In this document: positions 1-7,318 of the stretch, piece after piece
Layout: every line of letters begins with the position of its first letter
How positions within the stretch are numbered: the stretch's first letter is position 1
Assembly: GCA_003531155.1 (NCBI GenBank)
Contig: DQHR01000044.1
Coordinates: 1-31,923, forward strand
Source of the DNA: Bacteroidales bacterium
Lineage (GTDB): Bacteria > Bacteroidota > Bacteroidia > Bacteroidales > Tenuifilaceae
Length of the DNA: 31,923 bases
Reading direction: 5' to 3'
The notes under the pieces: generated by a model
The model's database searches: none
Told to the model about the DNA's origin: nothing
The model's input: only the letters and a program-made list of their open reading frames with translations
Made by a program: the position numbers and the translations under genes

Positions 1-139
1 TGCTATCCTGACGGAAATGGTAGGTATTAGCAGGGTAGTTCATCGGTGCTTCTTCGTTGCCAAGAATAAGAACAATACCCGACCGAATTTTCTTCCGAAG
101 TTTAAGGCGTCTTTCTGAATACACTTTACTATCGAACAT
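1..139 (-). CDS. Xaa-Pro aminopeptidase (aminopeptidase P family), N-terminal fragment
   Basis: Only the first 46 codons are inside the window; the rest lies beyond the left edge. The translation begins MFDSKVYSERRLKLRKKI and continues with GIVLILGNEEAPMNYPANTY, the typical opening of the N-terminal domain of aminopeptidase P enzymes, which goes on with a segment like FRQDSSFLYF; the last visible residues are FRQDS. The family are cytoplasmic metallopeptidases that remove an N-terminal residue preceding proline; the catalytic pita-bread domain is not visible here. The ATG at 137-139 is the natural start. It is the last visible gene of a minus-strand run and lies 68 bp behind the ROK kinase stop, with no clear terminator between, so co-transcription is possible. 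Confidence 0.85.
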   Translation of the reverse strand, partial: MFDSKVYSERRLKLRKKIRSGIVLILGNEEAPMNYPANTYHFRQDS

Positions 140-207
140 ATTAGTATTTTTTAATGGGGTTTAAAGTTAGTTTCAATTGTTATTAATTTCAAAATAAAAA
201 GTGTTAA

Positions 208-1170
208 TTACTTATTGATTTCCTCCCAGATTAATGCTGCAGCACCAAGAACAGCCGCGTTTTTCCCCTCTAGTCCCGAAGGAAGGAGTTTTACCTTATC
301 TCTGAAAACAGGAAACATATATTCTTCCATGTATTTTTTAGCGGGATCGAACAAAAAATTGCCTGCTTTTGCAACTCCCCCAAAAAGGAATATTGCTTCA
401 GGGCTAAATAGGGTAATGACTTCTGCTAGTTTTATTCCTAATAGACGACCCGTATACTCGAAGGCATCAAGAGCAATAGAATCACCATTATTCGCAGCCT
501 CAGTAACATGTTTAGATGTAAGATTTTCAAAACTAATTTCCCTAAGTTTACTAGGTTTATTGCTTTGGGCTAGAAGCATAAAGACAGTTCTTTTAATGCC
601 TGTTGCTGATACGTATGTTTCTAGACAACCTCTGTTACCGCAACCACACATCCTGCCATTAATCTCAGTGATTGTGTGACCAAGTTCTCCTGCAAAACCA
701 TCGTGCCCGATAACGAGTTTGCCGTTAGAGACAATCCCACTGCCAAGACCGGTTCCTAAGGTAACTACAATAAAATCTTTCATTCCCTTGGCTCCGCCAA
801 AAAGCATTTCTCCGAGAGCAGCAGCATTGGCATCGTTAGTTACTACAGCAGGAAGATTTGTTTGTTTGGTTAATTCTTTACAGATAGGTAACACGCCTTT
901 CCACTCTAAGTTAGGAGCATTTACAATTGCCCCAATGCCAAAAGATCCATTTGGAGCACCAACACCAACACCACAAAGTTTATATTTTGAAGGATCTACT
1001 TGGTTATATAGAGATTTTATTTTATGTGATATAGACTCAATAAAATTTTCGAAGTTTCCATTATTACGAGTGGGCATCGTAGTTTCTGCGATACAATCAC
1101 CGCTTCTTGTAACTAAGCCAATAACAGAATTGGTACCTCCTATATCTATTCCTGCAACGATTTCTATCAT
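208..1170 (-). CDS. ROK family sugar kinase (glucokinase-like)
   Basis: A 320-residue ROK-family kinase, probably phosphorylating glucose or an N-acetylated hexosamine with ATP in the cytoplasm. Visible motifs: the phosphate-binding DIGGTN near residues 9-14, NDANAAA with the likely catalytic Asp at about 113, GTGLGSG, GELGH, and the zinc-binding ROK signature CGCGNRGCLE starting at about residue 175. The length is normal for the family. The frame is open upstream to an ATG at 1206, but that would overlap the preceding gene by 23 bp and add a non-conserved tail; starting at 1170 (MIEIVAGIDIGG) puts the phosphate loop where the family has it. It follows the DUF4834-like gene by 13 bp, so an operon is likely. 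The substrate cannot be decided from sequence: glucokinase, ManNAc kinase and NagK-like enzymes share these motifs. Confidence 0.92.
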   Translation of the reverse strand: MIEIVAGIDIGGTNSVIGLVTRSGDCIAETTMPTRNNGNFENFIESISHKIKSLYNQVDPSKYKLCGVGVGAPNGSFGIGAIVNAPNLEWKGVLPICKELTKQTNLPAVVTNDANAAALGEMLFGGAKGMKDFIVVTLGTGLGSGIVSNGKLVIGHDGFAGELGHTITEINGRMCGCGNRGCLETYVSATGIKRTVFMLLAQSNKPSKLREISFENLTSKHVTEAANNGDSIALDAFEYTGRLLGIKLAEVITLFSPEAIFLFGGVAKAGNFLFDPAKKYMEEYMFPVFRDKVKLLPSGLEGKNAAVLGAAALIWEEINK

Positions 1171-1183
1171 TTCAAATAAATTA

Positions 1184-1417
1184 TTATTTAACTTCTTCAA
1201 AATCAATATAATCCCCTACGTTTTTGTCAACTTTTTTTTCCTTCGATGTTATATCCTTTATATAGGTTTCACCAACCTTTTGTCCTTTATCTTCAGATTG
1301 CTGTTGCATTCGACGAGCAAGGCGAGTAAGATAGATTCTTAAAAAAATTCGTCCAATCCAACCCAAAACAGTAAGAACCAAAAAAACTATTAGAATAAAT
1401 TTAAAAAAAGAGAGCAT
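1184..1417 (-). CDS. DUF4834-like small membrane protein
   Basis: A 77-residue protein with one N-terminal hydrophobic helix (about residues 3-25), a basic juxtamembrane stretch (LRIYLTRLARRMQQQ) and an acidic, soluble tail ending GDYIDFEEVK. This architecture and the GDYxDFEE ending match the short DUF4834 proteins of Bacteroidota, whose function is not known. The helix followed by positive charge predicts an inner-membrane protein with the tail in the cytoplasm. It starts 8 bp after the stop of the 924-residue gene and ends just before the ROK kinase start, so the three genes are probably one transcript. Family assignment is from memory of the pattern, not from a search. Confidence 0.8.
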   Translation of the reverse strand: MLSFFKFILIVFLVLTVLGWIGRIFLRIYLTRLARRMQQQSEDKGQKVGETYIKDITSKEKKVDKNVGDYIDFEEVK

Positions 1418-1425
1418 TTTGTTTT

Positions 1426-4200
1426 CTATTTTATTGAATAATTTAATAGCATTCCCCTTGAAGAACCTGTAAAAAGGTTAAATGTTACCCCCGAATTCGA
1501 TAGCCTTGCAATACTGAACGGCGAACACCCTTTTAAAGGAAAACCATTATAGAGTGAACCTTCTCCATTTATTAAATATAACTTTCTTTTTGAGGAAGAT
1601 ATAAACCCTAATAATTGAGACGATTTTGAAAGTGTAACGTTTAATATTTTGGCATCGATTTCAGAATCAAACTTATATAAAAACAACAAGTTTTTATTTT
1701 GTTTGTAAACATAAAGCATAGATTTATCTAAAAAAATGTATTCAGCATTACCATCAGCATCAATATCTTTATAGTCAAAAGAGTGTTTTGAAGAAAAAGC
1801 TTTAATTGCAACATCTTCTATTTTTCCATTAAAGTAAATATACCTAATGAGCCCTACAGAATCAGTTGTTACTAATCTATCAGCATGATTATTACTAGTT
1901 TCATCAAGAATGAAACTACTATTGGACGATTTGGAGAAATATCTGGACAGTGAAACACGCTCCTCCCCTTTTCGATCAACTATATATGGACGGTTGGCAT
2001 CTGCAAACACGATATAATCTTTACCTTTAATTCGAAAATGCTGTAATCGGTTATATACCCTACGTTCTGTTTTACGGAAATTCCACCCTGTTACAGATTT
2101 TCCGCTGTTGTTGAAAGAGTATATTTTTTGATCCTCACATGCAACAAACAATCTATAATCACGACTTGCATCATAATCGAAAACAGCAATAGGATTAGTT
2201 GCTTTAGATCTTAGTTTAATTGGAAAACCGTCAACAAAACTTCCTCTACGGTCAATTGCGAATATAAAGCTACGTGTGTTGAATACATACTGTAGCTTAT
2301 TATTCTTTAATAGATCAACTTGTTCTATGTCTCCAATAATTGGTTCGGGTAGTTGTTTAGTCCAAACAATACGACCAACTTCGTTAAGAAGATAAACCTT
2401 GTTCTTAACATCCTGCACAAAAATTTCTTGATTTTTTGTAACGTGGTTTATAACAATTTGTGGCTTCATTGTAAAAACAGTATCGAGCCTTGTTTCCCAA
2501 GCTGTTTGAGGTTCTTCAGATGTATAAGGAGAGAACTGAATACTAATATTGTTGAAAAGCATTTTACTTCCTCCATTCATTTGTAACGATACACCCTGAA
2601 TACGATTTAAGGCTGATAAATGATCGAAGAAAGAAGAAGCGTTTAAAGGATGAAGATAGTTGTTGAATATTAATTCACATTTTTTGGGTCTTACATAAAC
2701 AAATAAATTCGATGTTGTAGCAAGAAGGTTACTAAATTGGCGATATGAAACATCGAGTTGGAGAAGGTTATTACGAATATTTGTAAGTAAAAACTTTGCT
2801 ATAGACTCCTTCGATGAGCCAAAAATTATAAAATTGTCGATAAAAGAAAAATATTCGTCAGAGACCTCAGAAAATAAACTGCCGAAAAGAGTTGCATTGA
2901 TACCTTTAACAGGAAGTTTGTAAATATCTACACTTTTTTCATCATCAACCTTAAATGAAGATCTGTAATCTGATTTTCTAAGCCCTTTGCTTTTTGCATA
3001 TTTATCAAGAGCATTTGTAAGCAGTTGTTTTGTTTGACTTTGTCCTTTTGTTTTCATTACAACAAACCAACGATCCTTAAAATCAACACCATCAAAATCA
3101 ACGAAAACCAAAGCAATCTCTTCAAAAAAGATGGACTTATAGAGTTCATGAATGTTTTCACCCAAATTGGTATTAAAATCACTGAGGGCAGAGGTATAAT
3201 TGAGAATTTTATCTGTTTTATCGAGATATTGCCGATAATCATTAAGGTAGTTGTCAAGATTAGTAATTCCTAGGCAAGTAAAAAAAGCAGTTTCAGAGGG
3301 CAGGATGGATGCTATTTTGTTTTCAACAGGACGTTGATTAGCAAAAATCCTGAGATAGGAGTTTGACGAGTCTATTGCTTGTGTAAAACCATTAAGAAAA
3401 ACTTCGTTCTCCTTGAGGCTAATATCCAATTCTGTCCAGTCAGCAATATCTGAAAAAGTATTGAATCCCTCTTGATAATTGGTATTAATAAAATTAAAAA
3501 AAGTTATAGGTAATTTTTTGTTGTTGTAAAAAAGATTTGCATCAACCTTGGTTCCTGCTGTTTGATAAATTGATAAAAAATGTGTTTCGCTTAGAAGCGA
3601 GTGGCTGTTACCTATTTGGTTTATTGAACTTTCGACAAGTTTTTTAGATGATGAACAAATCAGAACCCCTTTGTAAATAGAAAAAGAAAGGATGGCAGAA
3701 GATCTATCTGTATCAGTAATTGTTGATATTTCAGCACCTTCAAAATCATACTTATCTATTTTTATACTGAAGGATACAAAATTATTAACAATATTGGCCA
3801 ATTCACTTTTATCGAATCCTTTCGAAATCTTAACAGCCGAAACATAATTGAGAGCACCATTAGTATCAACTTGTGTAGAGATGTAAACAGGGTTTACAGT
3901 AATTAACCGATTGAATTCTGAAGAGCGAATTGCAAGAGTATCAATAAAACCAATAATACTATCAGTTTTAGCAACAGATGTAAACGGCTTAAGCGTTTCC
4001 CAAATGTGGTTTCGATTCCGAAGATTTTCAGTAAAACGATGGAAATTATTAACTTTTAAAATAAATGATGCTTCAATTGGAACGGCAACAATAGCATCAG
4101 AGGCAACATCATAATCTTCAATTGATCGAAAATAAAGAAAATAAGTTGCTGAAGATAAAATGATTATTACAAGAGTTGAAACAAGTAAAAACTTCTTCAT
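1426..4200 (-). CDS. Large membrane-anchored protein of unknown function, propeller-like C-terminal half
   Basis: A 924-residue protein not assignable to a characterised family. It begins with a short basic N-terminus and one hydrophobic segment (about residues 4-24), with no cysteine at a lipobox position, so it is either a signal-anchored or a cleaved periplasmic protein. Residues about 30-580 are a mixed alpha/beta region without familiar motifs. From about residue 600 to the end there are repeating short units, each with a hydrophobic beta pattern such as VYLLNEVGRIVW, IFAIDRRGSFVDGFPIKL, IYSFNNSGKSVTGW and LYLINGEGSLYNGFPLKG. The Asn/Asp-x-x-Gly turn followed by GFP or GW is what one sees in beta-propeller repeats of surface and periplasmic proteins. 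It heads the minus-strand run with the DUF4834-like and ROK genes. Function is unknown; a scaffold or binding role in the envelope is only a guess. Confidence 0.85.
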   Translation of the reverse strand: MKKFLLVSTLVIIILSSATYFLYFRSIEDYDVASDAIVAVPIEASFILKVNNFHRFTENLRNRNHIWETLKPFTSVAKTDSIIGFIDTLAIRSSEFNRLITVNPVYISTQVDTNGALNYVSAVKISKGFDKSELANIVNNFVSFSIKIDKYDFEGAEISTITDTDRSSAILSFSIYKGVLICSSSKKLVESSINQIGNSHSLLSETHFLSIYQTAGTKVDANLFYNNKKLPITFFNFINTNYQEGFNTFSDIADWTELDISLKENEVFLNGFTQAIDSSNSYLRIFANQRPVENKIASILPSETAFFTCLGITNLDNYLNDYRQYLDKTDKILNYTSALSDFNTNLGENIHELYKSIFFEEIALVFVDFDGVDFKDRWFVVMKTKGQSQTKQLLTNALDKYAKSKGLRKSDYRSSFKVDDEKSVDIYKLPVKGINATLFGSLFSEVSDEYFSFIDNFIIFGSSKESIAKFLLTNIRNNLLQLDVSYRQFSNLLATTSNLFVYVRPKKCELIFNNYLHPLNASSFFDHLSALNRIQGVSLQMNGGSKMLFNNISIQFSPYTSEEPQTAWETRLDTVFTMKPQIVINHVTKNQEIFVQDVKNKVYLLNEVGRIVWTKQLPEPIIGDIEQVDLLKNNKLQYVFNTRSFIFAIDRRGSFVDGFPIKLRSKATNPIAVFDYDASRDYRLFVACEDQKIYSFNNSGKSVTGWNFRKTERRVYNRLQHFRIKGKDYIVFADANRPYIVDRKGEERVSLSRYFSKSSNSSFILDETSNNHADRLVTTDSVGLIRYIYFNGKIEDVAIKAFSSKHSFDYKDIDADGNAEYIFLDKSMLYVYKQNKNLLFLYKFDSEIDAKILNVTLSKSSQLLGFISSSKRKLYLINGEGSLYNGFPLKGCSPFSIARLSNSGVTFNLFTGSSRGMLLNYSIK

Positions 4201-4246
4201 AGTAACTCAAAACCATTAAGTCAACTACTGGGTAATGAAATATATG

Positions 4247-4254
4247 CAAATGTA
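4247..4254 (-). promoter_or_regulatory. -7 promoter element (TACATTTG) for the 924-residue gene
   Basis: On the minus strand the sequence reads TACATTTG, an exact fit to the Bacteroidota -7 element TAnnTTTG, 46 bp before the ATG at 4200. No TTG lies at the expected 19-21 bp further upstream; the nearest (complement of CAAA at 4269-4272) leaves only 14 bp. The same octamer occurs in front of the rnr and usp genes in this window. Moderate confidence because only half of the promoter is visible. Confidence 0.45.
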
Positions 4255-4321
4255 CAATCTTAAATTATCAAATTATAATGAATAAATGATATTTTAGATG
4301 ATGTACATTATCCCTAATGAA

Positions 4322-4352
4322 TTGTGATAAACAAAGATTAAGCCTAAATTTG
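4322..4352 (+). promoter_or_regulatory. Bacteroidota-type promoter for the sugar transferase
   Basis: TTG at 4322-4324 is followed after 20 bp by TAAATTTG at 4345-4352, fitting the Bacteroidota -33 TTTG / -7 TAnnTTTG pattern. It would give a leader of roughly 110 nt before the ATG at 4472. This lies in the 271-bp divergent region between the sugar transferase and the 924-residue gene. Confidence 0.6.
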
Positions 4353-4471
4353 TAGTGTTCTTGGGTGTTAAGTTTATGAAATTCAGTAAAAATCAGAAAA
4401 AAATTGAAGAAAGATTGTTTAATACTAGTACATAAAAGGTATATTGGTAAAAAGTTTTTAAAAGATAATCA

Positions 4472-5998
4472 ATGAAACGAAGAATAATAGGATTTATCTT
4501 TTTCGATTTAATCTTTATCGTGATTGGGTTTTGGGTTAGTGCAACGCTAAAGCAATCATCATTTACAACCTACCTATTAAATTATTTTAAAGCATTAGCT
4601 GTATTTGCTATAATTTGGGTTGTAATATCATTGATATTTAATAAATATGACCTTGATGCAAAAAAACACAGCAATAACACAAAACAGATTTTAATAAGCA
4701 ATATTGGAATATTGGCCATAACATCAATTCTTATTTACTTTTCACGAGTCGATTGGTTCTCTCGGTTTATGGTGTTAGGAACGGTCGGGTTTACAACTAT
4801 TCTCGAAATATCGTTCTTCTATTTTTGGGTGATCCTAAAAAAAACCAAAGTTCTTTCAGACGATTTTTTGCAACCGAGACCAAGGAAAACGAAAATAAAA
4901 GATGCAGAACGCACTTATCAAGTAGCAGAACCTATTCTTGTTGATAAAAAAAGAGAGGTGGCTATTAAAAAGGAAATAATCTCTGAGCTTGGTCGCACCG
5001 CTTACTGCTATTTTGAAAAAGCGGTTAACCTGTTCTCTGAACGAAACCTAATCCTTTCAACAACAACAAAATTTAATGTTTCAAACCAGCGCGATGACTT
5101 CTATACATCAATTATCAATCTTAAAAGGGTTAATGATATTCGAAGAATCAATAAGTTTTTCGAGGCAGTGAACGAAAAACTTCCCAAAGGGGGAATATTT
5201 GTTTGTTTGGCTGAAACAAAAGAGCTCAGAAAAAAGCGTATTCTTTCAAAATTTCCACCTATTTTTAATTACATATACTATACTCTAGACTATATTTTAA
5301 AAAGGTTATTTCCAAAATTTCCAATAACAAAAAATATTTATTTCCTTTTAACTCGAGGAGAAAATAGAGTGATAAGTAGAGCAGAGTTTTTAGGACGACT
5401 TTACTCTTGTGGATTTGAAGTTATTGAGGAAGAATATGTTGATAATCACCTTTATGTAATTTCTCGCAAAATTAAGCAACCAGCATTTGACCTTGAACCT
5501 ACATATGGTCCAATCATTAAGTTAAGACGCATTGGCAAGGGAGGAAAAATAATTAAGGTTTATAAGATGCGTACTATGCACCCTTATGCAGAATACTTAC
5601 AGAGTTATGTTTTTGATAAGCATAATTTGCAGGAAGGGGGAAAAATCCGCAACGATTTTAGGGTGTCTACAGTTGGACGATTTATGATAAAATTTTGGAT
5701 AGATGAACTGCCAATGATTATTAACTTACTAAATGGAGATTTAAAAATTGTAGGAGTTAGACCTTTAAGTAAACACTATTTTAGTTTGTATTCCAAGGAA
5801 TTACAAGAAAAAAGAGTAAAATTTAAGCCAGGATTAGTGCCTCCTTTTTACGTTGATAACCCTAAGACTCTGAAGGAAATTATGGACTCGGAGATGAAGT
5901 ATTTAAATGCATACGAAAAACACCCTTATATTACAGACATAAAATATTTTTTTAAAGCCTTTTACAACATTATTTTTAAACGATATCGTAGTAACTAA
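4472..5998 (+). CDS. Sugar transferase (polyprenyl-phosphate glycan initiation), Bacteroidota-specific architecture
   Basis: A 508-residue protein whose last part is a bacterial sugar transferase domain (Bac_transf), the class that moves a sugar-1-phosphate onto undecaprenyl phosphate to start O-antigen, capsule or exopolysaccharide synthesis. The domain starts near Y345-G-P and shows KMRTM (365-369), DFRVSTVGRF, DELP (411-414), INLLNGDLKIVGVRP and KPGLVPPFY. The N-terminus has about four transmembrane helices within residues 1-120. The middle (about 160-340) is unusual: a stretch with INLKRVNDIRRINKFFEAV, LPKGGIFVCLAETKELRKK and FLGRLYSCGFEVIEEEYV resembles the C-terminal half of a SAM-dependent methyltransferase, but I see no SAM-binding glycine motif in front of it. 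The gene is alone between its own promoter and a strong terminator. The sugar substrate is not predictable. Confidence 0.9.
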   Translation: MKRRIIGFIFFDLIFIVIGFWVSATLKQSSFTTYLLNYFKALAVFAIIWVVISLIFNKYDLDAKKHSNNTKQILISNIGILAITSILIYFSRVDWFSRFMVLGTVGFTTILEISFFYFWVILKKTKVLSDDFLQPRPRKTKIKDAERTYQVAEPILVDKKREVAIKKEIISELGRTAYCYFEKAVNLFSERNLILSTTTKFNVSNQRDDFYTSIINLKRVNDIRRINKFFEAVNEKLPKGGIFVCLAETKELRKKRILSKFPPIFNYIYYTLDYILKRLFPKFPITKNIYFLLTRGENRVISRAEFLGRLYSCGFEVIEEEYVDNHLYVISRKIKQPAFDLEPTYGPIIKLRRIGKGGKIIKVYKMRTMHPYAEYLQSYVFDKHNLQEGGKIRNDFRVSTVGRFMIKFWIDELPMIINLLNGDLKIVGVRPLSKHYFSLYSKELQEKRVKFKPGLVPPFYVDNPKTLKEIMDSEMKYLNAYEKHPYITDIKYFFKAFYNIIFKRYRSN

Positions 5999-6032
5999 AA
6001 AGGGTGCATTTTGCACCCTTTTTAGTTTTTTC
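5993..6032. terminator. Bidirectional rho-independent terminator
   Basis: A perfect 16-bp inverted repeat (5993-6008 with 6012-6027, 3-nt loop TTT) with a GGGTGCA core flanked by A and T runs, so it can act in both directions. It overlaps the stop codon of the sugar transferase and lies 32 bp from the convergent stop of the TlpA-like gene. Confidence 0.93.
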
Positions 6033-6064
6033 ATCTTTATAAAATCCCTAAGGTTTTAAGCAAA

Positions 6065-7300
6065 CTATTTCTCGCTTAAAAGTAATTCTATAAGTTTTGT
6101 CGTTTCATCAACAAACTTGGTATAATGTTCACCAGTTCCTGGACCAGAAAAACCTGTTTCAACTTTTCTTATATGGCCCAGTTTATCGATAAACATTCCT
6201 GTTGGAAAAGCCATTTTACCTTCAATGGGGTAAAGAACAGAATCTCTCTTTGCACCACCACGAGGAGAAACATATAGGAATGTATAATTTGCACCTGTTT
6301 GCTTGATGAATCGTTCCATCTTAATCTTAGAAGTTTCGTAGGTTTTATCCTCAAAGTTTAGAGCAACAACCTCGAAACCTTTGTCCTTGTATTTACTATA
6401 CAATTCACTGAAAAGGCGAGCTTCATCCAAACAGTTTGGGCACCAACTACCACCAGCCAAAACGGCAAGTACTTTACCCTGAAAACGCTCATCTTTTGAA
6501 GTTACTTTTTGCCCATTCATATCTATACCTGCAAAATCAAAGGTTGACATTCCCTTTTTGACCCAAACGAGCTCCTCGTTTGTTGGTAGTTCAATTTTAT
6601 CGTTACGTTCAGCACGCCAAGTACTTACCCATTTAGGGCTACCCATAAAACGACCATTCTCCATAGTGTTTTCGTTTGTTAGGTCGGCAGTGATAATGAA
6701 AGTATGAGAGCCATCAACAGCAGAAAGTAAAAATTTATTACCTGAAACCTTACCTTCAAGGTAACGATAATCGCCAGTAGTATTAAGGAATGTGCCAATT
6801 ACTCTATCCCCATCTTGCTTAAATTCACCAACCATTATTGTAGAATCTGGAGTTCCTCCATTTTCAATAATCTTCCAACGACCAGTAACGTTAAAATCAG
6901 ATTTATTAGTATTATTTGGGAATCGGTCAGTAATACCAGCAAGAGCAAAAAATTTATAGTAATTGCCAGCTGATTTGCCTTTTGGAAAATACTTACCGAT
7001 TAAAGAATCATTTTGAAAAACAGCAACAATTTCACTAGTAAATACTGGAAGTCTAATCAGAAGAGTATCTCCATTTTTCGTAATCTCATCAACAACAATT
7101 TTTTCATCAGCGTTTGTGATAATGAATTGAGGATTTCCTTGCTCGTTTAATGAGTAATTCATGTTAAAATTAACATCCATGCTTCTATCAGCAGGATCTA
7201 TTTGGAGCACCCCAAGCCATGGGCCTTCTTTCATCTCGTTCTTTTTGCTGCATGCAGCAATGGCAAAAAGGGCAACAACAAAAATCAAAAGTTTTTTCAT
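6065..7300 (-). CDS. TlpA-like thioredoxin-fold lipoprotein
   Basis: A 411-residue exported protein. The N-terminus MKKLLIFVVALFAIAACSKK is a lipoprotein signal peptide with the lipobox ending at Cys17, so the mature protein is lipid-anchored in the envelope. Residues about 25-250 are beta-rich and show no catalytic motif; this resembles the accessory domain found before thioredoxin domains in Bacteroidota. The C-terminal domain (about 255-405) is of the redoxin/TlpA type with the active site W286-C-P-N-C290 and the cis-Pro region near AFPTGMFIDKLG. WCPNC is close to the common WCxxC. A role in periplasmic disulfide reduction or peroxide defence is inferred from family. It starts 18 bp after the rnr stop in the same direction, so it is probably co-transcribed with rnr. 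Confidence 0.9.
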   Translation of the reverse strand: MKKLLIFVVALFAIAACSKKNEMKEGPWLGVLQIDPADRSMDVNFNMNYSLNEQGNPQFIITNADEKIVVDEITKNGDTLLIRLPVFTSEIVAVFQNDSLIGKYFPKGKSAGNYYKFFALAGITDRFPNNTNKSDFNVTGRWKIIENGGTPDSTIMVGEFKQDGDRVIGTFLNTTGDYRYLEGKVSGNKFLLSAVDGSHTFIITADLTNENTMENGRFMGSPKWVSTWRAERNDKIELPTNEELVWVKKGMSTFDFAGIDMNGQKVTSKDERFQGKVLAVLAGGSWCPNCLDEARLFSELYSKYKDKGFEVVALNFEDKTYETSKIKMERFIKQTGANYTFLYVSPRGGAKRDSVLYPIEGKMAFPTGMFIDKLGHIRKVETGFSGPGTGEHYTKFVDETTKLIELLLSEK

Positions 7301-7318
7301 AATTAGTTTAGGTTTTTA

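Noticed and set aside
215..1342. Plus-strand ORFs opposite the ROK kinase and DUF4834-like gene
   Set aside because: Shadows of well-supported minus-strand genes; their translations have no domain-like pattern.
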